From positions 343,470-407,469 of the forward strand of contig KN832564.1 of NCBI GenBank assembly GCA_000827205.1: a stretch of 64,000 nt of DNA, given 5' to 3'. Source of the DNA: Plicaturopsis crispa FD-325 SS-3 (lineage: Eukaryota > Basidiomycota > Agaricomycetes > Amylocorticiales > Amylocorticiaceae). The notes below the pieces were generated by a model that was not told the DNA's origin, searched no databases, and worked only from the letters and a program-made list of their open reading frames with translations. The position numbers were made by a program, and so were the translations under genes. Positions 1 through 13,817 of the stretch are shown one piece after another (the first letter of the stretch is position 1; each line of letters starts with the position of its first letter).

Positions 1-2221
<2,221 letters not shown>

Positions 2222-3901
2222 GGTGTTTGTGTAGTCTGTGTTGGGGATAGAGGGGGTAAAGAGGGGGTATGGGGCAGAGTGAGGGGTGAAGAGCAAGATG
2301 GAGTGCAGCCAAGATGAAGATGCAAGCAAGTGAGTCGGGAGATAGATACGGCCGAGATGTTGCGTATGTCGATGGCGAGATGCAGATGCAGATGTCGAAC
2401 AAGCGTAGGCGTAGGTGTTGAGCCAAGAGTATTGGTAGCGTCGAGTAAAAGTTTTCGGTAGCGTATGGCGTATAGCAACACGTAGACGAGACAAGCAACG
2501 GCAGAGATCAAAAGATCAGCATGGGGACGAAGGATAAGGCAGACACCTGATGAGAACGTGCACACAAACTGAATAGCAAAGGAGGGGGTACGCACGGAGA
2601 CTCTAGGCCTGCGGCTCTCGTTATTCGTATGGGTGTTACGCCTTCGTAGGAGTATTACGCTTCACGGATGGTATTACACCTCTCGCTGGTATTTGCGCTG
2701 CGCACGGTACGGCCGCTTAGCTATTACGGCGATGGAACGGACTCGACTGGGAGAGCGTGGGGTCGAGACGCTTTGAGAAGAGGCGGACGTACGGAGAGGG
2801 TAAGTAAGGTACCGACCGGGTTCGAGAAGTGCGGGGGTGCAGACGTGGGGCAGGGGTGGTCGTGTTTGGGTGTTTGGGTGTTTACGATTAGCTGTGCAAG
2901 TCTCGATTTGAGTGCGTGGTAACAGAGCAGGTCGTGTGTCGAAAAGGAAAAGAGGAAAAGGAAAGGGAAAAGCTGGGGTAGGGGGCGCTTGGGGTGACCA
3001 GCTGACGACGGAGAGACGGAAAAGGGCGGATGCTAAGGATAAACGCGAACACTGACACGACAGCGAAGAAAAATAAAAAAGGAGTTTCTGCGCAATGCCG
3101 GGCCGGGAAACAGTTACCCCGGACATGCCGATCCCCTCGCCGTGCCTGGGTCTGATTGTCCTTTTAATCTCGTCTTCACTCCTCATCTCGACGTCTTTCC
3201 TCTCGCTCTTTCGTCTGCCCTGGCTATTTGTCTGCACCTTGAACAGCATCGAGTACGCGCACAATGCCTCTACGGAAAACCCGCCCACCTCCCCTAGTCT
3301 TGACGCCACCCAGCTCGCCATGTTACGTGATTACCCCGCATTTTCTTATCGCGCATCCCCCGCATCGCCCGCCCACGTTCCTTGCTTCCATTAGACAGTC
3401 CCATATGATTCTCGCCACTTTATCCGCTGTTTTTCCGTGGGCCTGTACAACTCGCACTCCGCCCACTCGCTATCTCGCAGAACATCGAGTTGAATTGTAC
3501 TCGCCAGATTGTCGTACTACTGGCCATCTTGTTGTATCTGGTGGCAACAGCTCTTCGACGGTCCAGCGAGCGTGGTCCAGCACTGTTCCAGCTCGCACGT
3601 CCAGCCTACGACGTGACGGCATCTGCGCAGGTACGCACTCACCACGCTTCCCGTCCCTCGCTTGCGTGACGCGCTGCCCTCCAACGCGTATGCACCTGTG
3701 GGGGTTCTCTCATCTCTCAGTCTGCACAGACTCCCTGCGCGCAGGCAATGGCTCTTTCGCGCACGTACACGGTACAGCTCCCATTGCGAACGCGGATTCG
3801 CAGATTCGCACGGCCGCGAGCCCTTCTCGAGCAGATTTTCAACTCCCCCGCGGACTCGCACGTTTGTGTGCGAATCTCTGCACTCTGTGTAGGCTCTGTG
3901 A

Positions 3902-4045
3902 TCTGAACGCCCTGCGTAAACCCGGAACGCCCTGCGTAAACTCGGAACGCCCTGTGCAGACTGACAGCACCCCGCGTGGACGCGCAAGATCCTGTCTGGA
4001 TGTGCAACATCCTGTCTGGACGTGCAACATTTTGTCTGGCCTGAC
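3902..4045. repeat. Two adjacent 20-bp minisatellites
   Basis: Unit A (about GGAACGCCCTGCGTAAACTC) occurs about three times at 3905-3960. Unit B (about GCAACATCCTGTCTGGACGT) occurs about three times at 3985-4040. Both have a period near 20 bp and differ between copies by a few bases. Confidence 0.7.
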
Positions 4046-4155
4046 GACCACTTATCTGGACTCGCCTCGAGCGAACGCGCAACCCTTTTTCATACGCGGG
4101 CGGCACTCGCAATCAGACGCGGACGGCATCACGATCATTTCTGGACGTTCCCGCC

Positions 4156-4600
4156 GCGCATCGATGAAGACGCCGCGCATCGATGAAGACGCCGCGCATC
4201 GATGACGACGCCGCGCATCGATGACGAGACCGCGGTATCGAATGATCGATGGACATCGCTCGGGGCATCGATAGTCGTTTTTCGCCGCCGCCGCGATATC
4301 GATGGACGGCGCGCGGGGTATCGATAAGTACGCGTCGCGCGGGGCATCGTTATTGGCTCGCTTCCCACCCGCTATAGCGGTGCATCGATATTGCCGTGCA
4401 TCGATATCGCCGCCACGGCGGTGCTTCGATATCCAGCCGCCACGGCGGTGCATCGATATCCAGCCGCCGTGGGGCATCGATGTCATCGTCGCGTACCCGC
4501 CCCATTTTATGGCACCGCCCCAACGCGTTTTCTCCTGGTGCATCGATATCGCTTTTCGCCTGCCCGCCCCATTCTACCGCCCCAACGCGTTTTCCTTCGT
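4156..4600. repeat. ATCGAT-centred tandem and dispersed repeats
   Basis: A 19-bp unit, GCGCATCGATGAAGACGCC, is repeated about four times from 4156 to 4230. It is followed by ten or so further CATCGATA/CATCGATG cores spread to 4545, many flanked by GCCGCC. A block around GCCCCAACGCGTTTTC occurs twice, near 4507-4533 and 4575-4594. The palindromic ATCGAT core is far more frequent here than elsewhere in the window. Confidence 0.75.
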
Positions 4601-5199
4601 TTTGTTTCTCGCGTAGCGCGTATTCAATTTTCGCGCCCGTCATGCAAACGCTTTTGGTCGTCGCCCAGTTCTGCCTTGCCTGTCGCGCAAGTGCTTTTCC
4701 CTCGCCTCTAACACAAGAATCACGAAACGCTGTTTACCAACCAGACAACCCTAACGTTCGACGTTCGGATCCGACCCGCGCCTATGACATGCATGTCAGA
4801 CTTTGGATCGCGGGGTAGTAATGCTAAGTAGTACACCCCACGAATAATGCTAGTACGCCTCAGGATTGTACAGTATGGGCGATATACTGTAAAAAATCAT
4901 TCCAATACCATGGCTGTACGCAAACGACTGCACTGTCTCCGAGTCTCAGATTTTAGCAAAGTACTTTAAGTATACGAATCGGGGCTGGCTTGAGTGCGTG
5001 AAAGCGGACACGCGCGTATAGTATACGGACAAGAAACTGTGTTCACAGCTCAGACAGATAACAGCGTGCACCTCGCCGACTGACCATTTAGCTATACACA
5101 AAAATCCATGCACTGCTCTCCATTCATACACACATCACATGCATCACACCTCACACCTCACACAACTCTCCCCCCTCGTAACTCCTCCACCCCCTCCGC

Positions 5200-6847
5200 T
5201 CAAACAACCTCCGGCGACTCCGCAAACAAACTCGCCACCAAATACTCCGGGTACCGCGGCAGCCCCTTGTTCGCCCCGTCCGCCTCCACCGCCAGCCCGC
5301 GCACCGCCGCCAAATCCTCTTCACTCAAGTTAACCTGGAGGGCGGAGAGGTTCTCGTCGAGGTACTGCCCACCACAATAGCCGTCAGTATGTATGCGTAT
5401 CATCAGAAAGTATGCGATATTGAATGTGAGAAGGAAGGGGAATGTGGAAAGGGAGAAGGAAAGGGAGAAGGGGTTAGGGAGAGGGTAGACGCACCTTAAC
5501 CCGCCTCGTCCCCGGGATCGGTATAACATCCGCCCCCTGCGCAAGGAGCCACGCGAGCGCGACCTGCCCCGCCGTCGCCCCGTGCTTCTCACCAACGGCT
5601 TTCAGCCCGTCCGCGAGCTTCAGGATGTTCGGGAAGTTGGAGTTTTGGTACCTGCATTTCGTGGGTCAGCCGATGGAATGAGATGGGATGAGAGGGGATG
5701 GGATGGGAGGGGAGGGGAGGGGAAGGGGGAATGGGGGGACTCGCCTGGGCACGAAGCGCCTAAAATCGTCCTCCTCGAAGTCGTCTACCGATTTCTATGC
5801 GCGTCCGTGTAAGCTACGTTCAGAGCTGCTGATATGCACATGCACATGCGGCTCACATATTGCCCCGTAATCAACCCCCTCCCCAACGGCGAATACGCGA
5901 TAATCTTCACCCCCAGCTCTCTCGCCGTCTTAAGCACAGCGATCTTATCATCCTCGATGTCGAGCGTGAAGGGTGAGTACTCGACCTGGATCGCGGAGAT
6001 GGGGTGGACGGCGTGTGCGCGCCGCAGGGTGGCGGAGGAGCATTCGGAGAGGCCGAGGTAGCGCACTTTGCCGGCTCTGTGAGTCCACCGGGTCAGTACT
6101 ATGCATGGTAATCGTTTCATTTACGCAGCTGGTGAGACTGACTTTACGAGCTCGGCCATGGCGCCTACGGTTTTCTGTGCGTGCAGATTCAGTCTTGTAA
6201 CCATCGACGCGTGAAATGGATGTAAGTACTGACCTCGATAGGAACAGTCGCATCCGTCCTACACACGCAAACTCATCAGATCCACGCGCGTCCTGCTTTT
6301 ACAAGGACAGGAGGGACGTACCTATGCGCATAATACAAATCCACCACCTCAACGCCCAGCTTCTCAACCGACTTCGCGAACGCGGCCTTCACGTACGCGG
6401 GGTCGCCGGTGATCATCTTCTCCCCGCCGGGCGTGAACCCGAACTTGGTCGCCAGGAATATCGAGCTGCGTTTCCCGCTGCGCTTGAACCTTCCATCCAT
6501 TGGTAATTAAGTATTGCATCCAGGATTAAAGTATTCAGGGTCAGGGAGAAAACAAGGGAGGTGAAGGGGAGGGGGGCGCACCATTTCCCGATGAGCTCCT
6601 CGTTATCCGCGTACGCGTCCGCCGTGTCCCAGAACGTGCACCCCCGCGCGTACACCGTGTCCAGGAACTGCAATCGAGACGCATTAAATACACATTATAT
6701 TACCACCCAATGCCCCTGAAAGTAGGTACGCACATCGAGACGCTCCTCGTCGGAGGCAGCCTTGCCGTACGCGACGGACAGGCCCATCGCGCCAAAACCG
6801 ATCGCGGAGACGTCGGCGGTGCCGATCTTGCGCGTCGGGAGGGACAT
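5200..6847 (-). CDS. Aldo/keto reductase
   Basis: NADPH-dependent reductase of aldehydes or ketones, cytosolic (TIM-barrel AKR superfamily, yeast pyridoxal-reductase or YakC-like branch). Nine exons: 6847-6734, 6667-6582, 6489-6322, 6258-6234, 6174-6143, 6076-5857, 5794-5745, 5651-5495, 5364-5200; product 338 aa, the usual length. The catalytic tetrad is visible: Asp52 and Tyr57 (in WDTADAY), Lys82 (ATKFG) and His122 (YYAHR). The cofactor-side motifs [13 protein letters not shown] and IPIPGTRR follow. The intron after exon 7 begins with GC (5744-5743) rather than GT; no GT donor nearby keeps the frame. The true substrate cannot be told from sequence. Confidence 0.9.
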
Positions 6848-8710
6848 GTTTGGATTTAGATTTTAGAGCGGGTGGATAGTGAAGATCGGATTGTTATAAC
6901 GGATATTTATGCTGGAGAGCTAACGTGCGCAAATTTATACATTTTTTGGGAGGGTGCTATCGGCCATATCGATATCAGCTTCGAATTCCCGAACAACGTC
7001 GCATTATTCAGCTGAAAACTTACTTAACTAACTTACTGGGTGCAGCTTCGCTGCTGCAGGTCGATGAGCCGCGATAGAAAATTCGTGCCGCGAGCGTACG
7101 TATGTGCGAGGCGGGCCCGTGCCGTGGCACGTGCGGAGCCAGCGGAAACAAAAACATACGAGTTCTGGCTTGTATATACCGACCTGCAAGACTTTTAGAC
7201 ATCTTTAAAAGTGCTCGCGAGTTTTGGGATGTACATATGATATCTCCTGATATCTCTGACGCTGGGGGCGCGTACGCGGCCCAGCGCTCGCCGCTCGTAC
7301 GTCATTATCCGAGGGCCCTCCGTTGCACGCCCCATCTTCGAAACCCAGCCGCACCGGGCCCATCACTACAGATCAAGAGCGCAGCGCAGGAGGACACCCG
7401 AGCCTTGCCCAAGCCAAGTATTGTGGTCATATCCTTGCCTTCCGGTGTGTTGAGGCTTACAATGGGGCGTGTCTGTACGGATGAATGGGTATGTGCATTC
7501 GGACGACGCGCAGATGCCATTTCCGGGAACGACTGCACGCGCGGGGTGACCTGTAAGCCATAGGTGCTAAGTATACAGCTGGTGCGCGTTATGTACGCGT
7601 ACTCACGCTCACAGGGATCTGTAAGGTGCCGCGCGGCCGATACGGGACCGTTGCCCAGCACGGTTCCCTGCAAGCCCGGGGGACTCTGGAGTGAGTAGCT
7701 AGTAACCAGGACAAAATTAGTATGGCCACCGCCGAGTGAAAGGCGGCACTCACCAAAAGCAAAACACTCCTTGGCCTTGGCAGGCTTCACCCTATGCACA
7801 CACATGCGAACAGCCTGGGAGCTGCGGGGCGAGAATACGCGGTGCACCACAGCTGCTGCGCCTTGTCCTCCCAAACGGAGAATACAGAAGGTCATACGAC
7901 GCGGAGGACGTCAAGCCGTGGGCCACGACGTCCGGTTATAGCTCGCGCAGCACGTATGTGTGACCGCTAGATATTGATAGCGCCGTGGAAGATCCATGGT
8001 CACTCGGTTGGCTATACTGTGTGTGCCATGCTGGAACACTGTATGAGCCCAGACGACACTCAAGGTAATTCAGCGGTTTCATCACGGAGTGAGAGCAGGA
8101 GTGCATGGACTCAACAGCCGTATACCTCCGTTCACGCGCTCCTAGCGATGTGACAGTACTCGAGTAGATATTTGAAATAATGACCGATGTAGTCCTTCGT
8201 GGGCTCTTTGATTTCAAGCTGTGTATCATGCTCCTGGGGCCATTTGCGACTGTCGTTGTCGTTGTAGGAGTTCAAGACGTGCTTAGCCGGCAACTTGACG
8301 GGAACGACAAGTACCACACCGGTGACCGGAGCGCCACGTGTCCGAGAGAGATTTTATGAAGTCCACTTGAAGTCCGCGGCGGCGGTCAATTTCGCGTAAT
8401 TTCACGGTTTCACCTCTCCAGTTCGTTTCCAGTTGCCGACTTGCTCTTTTTCGCTATGTTCTGCCTTGATGCTACAGTCTCACGTCGCTCGATATGTCCT
8501 AGGAGGTCCCGGAAAGGCATACTTGGATCTCGCAGCGGCAGCAGATAAGACGGCAAAGAGACTAGAGCGAAAGCCGGAGATCAATTATTTCTAGCGTGAG
8601 CATATGGCGACGTGCGTGGCGCAAGCTCAGACTCCTCGACCGTGTGCTACCGCCGTTCCCCCCAGCTTTATACCACCACCAGCCCAGGGTACGCCCCGAC
8701 GAACACCGCC
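6848..8710. other. Intergenic region, no supported gene
   Basis: About 1.9 kb between the divergent aldo/keto reductase and arrestin-like genes, presumably holding both promoters. Minus-strand frames at 7305-7895 can be joined through plausible splice sites into a short product with no recognisable motif; I do not call it. 7930-8590 shows nothing I can name. Confidence 0.4.
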
Positions 8711-10374
8711 ATGTCTACCGCCAGTCTCCCCGGGTACGCTTCTTCATCGCTCTCGCGCACGCCTTCGTATACCGCACCACACACCATACCCGGCATCGGA
8801 AGGCCGGATGCACATTTCGTGAAGGAGTCAAAACACGGCGACGTAGCGCTGCGGCTGGCGCAGGAGGAGGACAACGTTGCGCTGCCAGTGTACGGCAGCG
8901 GAGGGGTAGTGACCGGCACCGTCGATCTGTCTGCGAAGCTTGAAGGCGTCACCAGCGTCGAAGTCAAGGTGTGTACAATGACCCATTCGGATACACAAAT
9001 TTTCCCCTTCATCGGTTTGCCGATACTTGCGGAAATTATGTGGAATGGTCCAAATAATCCCCGTTGCTGAACATTGTGTAGATTGAAGGAATATTGCGAT
9101 TGCAAGAGGTCGCAGAGGCCGGGACGGCAACGTCCAAGCTATGCCTCGATAGTGCATTATTATGGATAAAAGATCGTGCCAACGGCGGCATCTGCCCGCC
9201 ATCGCTTTCTTTCAGCCTCACCCTTCCCGCCACCTTCAAATACGGCGACGAGACATACGTGCGTGCCCTCGCCTACGCATCTCGGCTCGCACTCACTCAC
9301 TTCGCATCAAATAGCCTCTCCCACCCATGTATGAGGTGCACCTCTCCGGCGTCCCGGGCTTCCGCGCAAGTATCGACTACTCCGTCAGCGCAGTCGTCAA
9401 CCGCCCGAACACAAAGTCGCTATTCGGCATCACGATCGGGAACACACACATCACCACACCCTTCGTATACAGCCCGCGCACGCGCCCCGCTGTGCCCCTC
9501 CCGCCGCCCCTCATCGGCAAGTCGGGTGTGCCCACGCTCACGCCGCAGTGGAAGCTCTTCGAGGCGTTCATCCCCGCGCGCTTCCCCGGCGGACAGGAGA
9601 TCATCTCGCGCGTGCGTATACGCCCCAGAGTCGGATCGGGTCATTTGCTGACGTGATGCGTACTCGCAGTTTTATGTGCCGGCGTCGAGGACGTTTTGCA
9701 TGAGCGAGCCGATCCCGTTCTACGTCGTGTTCAGCTCTTCGGCGTTCACCCTCGCCACGTTCCTTCCGTATGCACCTTCGGTCAAGCACAAGCAGTGCAC
9801 GCGGGCCCAGCTGCTTAGACAATCGACCGTGGATGTACGGTGCGTGCCATAGTGCTTAAGCCCCGCTATCCAGGACTGACATTTGTATAGAAACACAACT
9901 ATAATGGGCACCAAAACAGACATATGGCGTGTCGACAAAATAGGCGAGGGCGTCTTCCGCCATGCGGTGGGTACTATCACAGCGTCAGATAATCTTCCCA
10001 CTGACACCGAACCTTGCATAGGGCGACGGCCCAGACTGGATAGCCTTTAGCGGCGAGGTCGTCGTGAACGACAGCGTCAAAGTTGGCGGCTTCAAAGCAG
10101 GCGGACTTACGGTCAAGGTGCGTTCCCCCCCTCCCCGCTCCTCTTCACCCGCCCTGTGCTCACTAACCGCGTGCAGGACTGCCTCGTGCTGTCGATGGAC
10201 CCGCCGGACCCTGCGCGCGCGCCCTTCAAGGCGCTGCGGCAGCAGGTCCCCGTGCGGCTCACGACGGACCCGTGGGCCGTGCACGCGGGCGCCCACGGGT
10301 CGACATGGTCCATACCGTCGTCGCCGGACGAGCACGTGGAGGCGCAGCCCGAGCTCTATTACCACGCGCAGTGA
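8711..10374 (+). CDS. Arrestin-like fold protein
   Basis: Likely an adaptor with an arrestin N-like beta-sandwich, of the kind that links membrane cargo to ubiquitin ligases and endocytosis; this role is inferred from the fold. Exons 8711-8968, 9082-9258, 9315-9611, 9670-9839, 9891-9966, 10022-10117, 10177-10374; product 423 aa. The family signs are a Pro/Ser/Tyr-rich N-terminus, an early VTGTVDLSAKLEGVTSVEVKI strand pair, FSLTLPATF, then LPPMYEVHLSGVPGFRASIDYSV, typical of the many Agaricomycete arrestin-like proteins. The start is the first ATG in the frame; an extra short 5' exon from an ATG at 8604 is possible. No PPxY motif was clearly seen in the C-terminal part. Confidence 0.72.
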
Positions 10375-10906
10375 TTTGCGGCGGGCTACATACTTTACAT
10401 ACATACCGGGTGCATGGTTTTGGACGCTGGCTGCTGTTGTGCGGTTACTTGCAATTGTTGTATCGGTAGTAACATGATCATACTTACTTACATAGATGGA
10501 ATGGGCTGCGTATCGTATTGCATATTCATATACACGACGAATATCCACGATGTGTTTTGTTCCGGGGGAACGCTACGGGAAACTTCCCGCAGCTATGGAG
10601 ACGTCATGTCTGCATTTCGTGCAGTTGTTCTCATTGAGGCTGTGAAGCTGAGAAAGTGAACGTCCAAGAATAATCGTATAACTAGTCAATAACAGCCCAT
10701 ATATGTAGGTTACAAGTAGGTACAGGTATTACAGAGCAAGTGTTCATGAAGCTACTCTGTCCGCAGAGTCCAGGGGTCGGAGAGTAGTACGCGCAGGTTC
10801 CAAGGGCGGAGTGTACACGGTGGGTCCGAAAATCTGCAACGGTCCGAGATTGGTATCAAAGTGCAGCCTTCAGCATTGCAGGACTGCCTGCGGAGCCACC
10901 ATGAAG
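10375..10906. other. Convergent intergenic region
   Basis: About 530 bp between the stop codons of the arrestin-like gene (+) and the polyporopepsin-like gene (-). It presumably holds both 3' untranslated regions. I see no further gene or repeat. Confidence 0.5.
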
Positions 10907-12707
10907 TCAATTGGTCGTGGCATCCGTGAAGGACGTCGTCGCCAATCCGACCTGCGCGTTGCCGGTGTCGTACACGCTGTAGAACCGCTGCAGGAATGCA
11001 AACCCATCTACACACCGCACCATCAATCACACGAACCGCACGCACAAAATGGGTGGGGGACGTACTGATGAAATCGAGGCCCGAGCCGCTGTTGCTCCCG
11101 AGGTCCGAAACGACGAGGTAGATCCCGTCGGACTCGCCGCCGAGGGTGCTGTTCAGCGCGCGCGGCCACACCTGCGCATTCGCGGTGAACTCGTACTGAG
11201 TGCCGCCAATGTTGAAGAAGAGGCTCTGCAGGCTGTCCAGCTGGCTCTCGGTGATCTTGAGTAGACCCGTGGTCCTGGAAGCACAAACACAAGGTATTAG
11301 CATAGATCTTGTCTTGGTAATGGCATGCGACTGACTGATCCTGCGTAGCGCCAGTCGCTTGCTGGTATGCCTGGAATGCGTCGGTTGCGATGAGGAGCAG
11401 AGTGGTCCCTGGGGGGTTGGCAATCAGTACAGTGGAACTCTTGTTCAAATGGCGAGCTTACCAGTGTCGACGATCCCGCTCGAGTTGCTGAGGAGGGATG
11501 TGTTTTCACCATACGTGACGTCCTGGTCGATACCTTCAAAGTGCGTGAGTGCGCTGTACTAAACGCGAAAGCAACGAACGCACCCCAATAGTTACTCGCC
11601 GGCGACGTAGACGTGATCGGCACGAAATTGATCTCCCCTGTGAATTTCGTGTTATCTGCAACGCCTGTCAGCACTCGTGTACCAATGTTAAGTGCACTGT
11701 CGCTTACCAGTTCCGCCGAAGGTGAGCTCGCCGTTCGCGGCATTGGCGGTGGTCGACGGCTCGTAGAAGATCCCGATGGAGTCCGACGATATCGTTCCCT
11801 GCGAGAACAGGTTGTCGATCACAGTCGGCACGGTCGACGTGTTGGACACTGTCCCGGAGGTAAGGTCTACGGGCCCAATCCCGAGGATGCCGTCGACGCC
11901 ACTGAATCCTTGCGCCGAAGATGCGACCCCGATGCTTTGGTTCTGGATGACCAGTCCCTCCGCCAGTGTGACCTGGTCAGTATCTTGTGGGTGACAAGCG
12001 TCTCAGTTAGCTTGTAGAGAATAAATTGAACAGGCTGGTCCTTACACTCAGTGCCGGTGAATGAGCCAGAACCGTAGCTCACGTTGACGGTGTTGCCGGT
12101 GCTCTTGCTGGTGGATGTACGGGTGAATTTCTTGTCGGCACCGACCTAAGATACAGCACCGAGTCATTCAGTTATTTCGTAGCTGGGACAAGAGGGCATC
12201 AAACCAACCCAGGTGTTCGAACTCCCTGCCGGACGCGATTTCAGTTTTAATCTACGAACAAAAAATTCGACGACCTATCTTACCTGTGTCAATTAGGAGA
12301 GTATAGTCTGTGGCTGGACTCCCGACGCCAACGGTAGCCGTGTATGTCACACCTAAACTCGACGGAAGAAGATGAGCTCAACCAACACCCGCAGCCATAT
12401 TTCATTGGCTAGTTCGCGTACCTGAATCAGTAACGTCGACGGAGTCGCTGCTGTCGGAAGGAGCGGCAGCGCCTCCGCCACTGGTAGAACCCGTTCCACC
12501 GCTGCCAGTGGCGGCGCCGCTGGTGACATGGTGATGATGGTGATGGTGCTTGTGTTTCGCGCGCAGCTCGTGCGCAAGGGGACCGTGCGGGTGCAGCCCC
12601 GCGAGGAGCTTCTTTGCGCGGGCCTGGTCGCGTGCTAGGAGGTCTCTGCCGCCTTTCGTGCCGAGACGGGTCGTGAAGGGGATCGAGCGGATGACTACGG
12701 AAGACAT
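10907..12707 (-). CDS. Polyporopepsin-like aspartic protease (family A1)
   Basis: Pepsin-fold endopeptidase closest to polyporopepsin of polypore fungi. Ten exons: 12707-12422, 12352-12284, 12225-12209 (17 nt), 12145-12046, 11983-11708, 11655-11584, 11533-11462, 11408-11336, 11274-11066, 11007-10907; 424 aa. Both active-site motifs are present: Asp117 in IDTGSSNTW and Asp296 in VDTGTTL. The flap region VSYGSGSFTGTEYTDQV and the C-terminal GLDFINGFAFLQRFYSVYDT match the family. Residues 1-60 look like a propeptide (SIPFTTRLGTKGGRDLLARD) without a hydrophobic signal peptide, and residues 54-60 are seven histidines. A TATA box 60-70 bp upstream supports the ATG at 12707. Either export is unconventional or a leader exon lies further upstream. 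Confidence 0.92.
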
Positions 12708-13817
12708 CGTTATTATTGCAGATTTGGGTGGAAGGGGGGTGAGGGGAATGAACCTGAAGGGAGTTGGCCCTTATATATGTATGCCTACCCAGAGGGGGGC
12801 GGGGCATTGTCGTCATGACCAGGGCAGATAAAGGCATGACAGAGAGCGAGCGATAGCCAACGTCATTCCTCCGGCGCCCTGTAGGATGTATTTGGGTTGT
12901 CGGGGGAGAATTATGATATGCACCGACTTGACGCATGCAATGGACGTCCCGCAAATAGACGTGGGGAAAACAGCCCTCATGAGTACAAAGAGCTACGTCG
13001 GTTCCGACAGGGAGTAGGGAGCAGGTCCTGGGAATGGCGGCGGCCCAGCAGTATGATGCAACCTGTACAAAAGACGCGACTCCAAGTGTGGACGCCAGCA
13101 CAGGATTGCGCTGCTGCGCAGTACCGGTAGAGGAGACGAACGCTTAACAGTGTTCTCCAATGCCGTCGAGCACAGGCACCTTCGGGCTTTCCTGATGTGT
13201 GCTCTGGTGCACACACGGTTCCGTGATTCTCAACACAGGGCAGGAGCCCGCAAGTAATAGCATGTTGCCGAGAAATGCCGGTTCACTACTCACATATCTA
13301 AACTTGTTAGCAAAAACTTGGCTGGAAGGTGCAAAGTGACCACTTACGGATACTTCGTATCTGTGTCCTGGATTCCTTGGGCGTTAGCGAACGAAGACCT
13401 GTGAACCTGATATGGCATTACTATAAAGGACTAAAATCACTCTCGGACAACTCTAAGTAGTCTATCTTTGAATGTTATCACATATTACTTATAGCTGTTG
13501 GATACCAAAGGGACGTACCGCGGCACTCACGCTCAGGCGCGGTATTGGAGGGTGACTTTGAACAGTGTTTGAAATCGACTGGTGGCCCACCATGTTGACC
13601 GGATTGCACAACGGCCTGTGTAGCACTTGCATGTCAACGGTCAGGAAGACAACAAAGATCGGATCCGAGCAGGACCGGTAGTAGTGATGCGATGGCACTG
13701 AAGCGGCGAAGCCATCTTGTAGGCTTCCCTGAAGGCTGCTCGTCTTGCTCGATATCGCCTTGCTCATGAGCGTGCACAACAGTCACCGTCCCGATTGTCC
13801 CATTATACCCAGATAAA
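12708..13817. other. Region between the two aspartic protease genes
   Basis: 1.1 kb holding the promoter of the polyporopepsin-like gene and the 3' flank of the GPI-anchored protease gene. Frames on both strands lack recognisable domains and I call no gene. Confidence 0.45.
12766..12775 (-). promoter_or_regulatory. TATA box of the polyporopepsin-like gene
   Basis: On the minus strand the sequence reads ACATATATAAGGGCC about 60-70 bp before the ATG at 12707. This fits a core promoter with a short leader, and argues against a signal-peptide exon upstream. Confidence 0.55.

Larger units (their letters stand above)
2222..5199. other. Long intergenic region between creA and the aldo/keto reductase
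   Basis: About 3 kb without a gene I can support. 2222-3250 is the creA upstream region; it holds two hexamers fitting the CreA site SYGGRG (CTGGGG at 2973-2978 and, on the minus strand, CCGGGG at 3117-3122), so self-regulation is possible but unproven. 3250-4620 is CpG-rich and carries short tandem repeats, listed separately. 4620-5199 shows nothing recognisable. Open frames here (for example 3264-4205 +) run through the repeats and lack any recognisable domain. Confidence 0.6.

Noticed and set aside
3264-4205. 313-codon + frame upstream of creA
   Set aside because: It passes through the minisatellites, has low-complexity composition and no domain; GC-rich DNA gives such frames by chance.
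7305-7895. 196-codon minus frame in the gap after the aldo/keto reductase
   Set aside because: Could be spliced into a short product but shows no family features, signal peptide or conserved motif.
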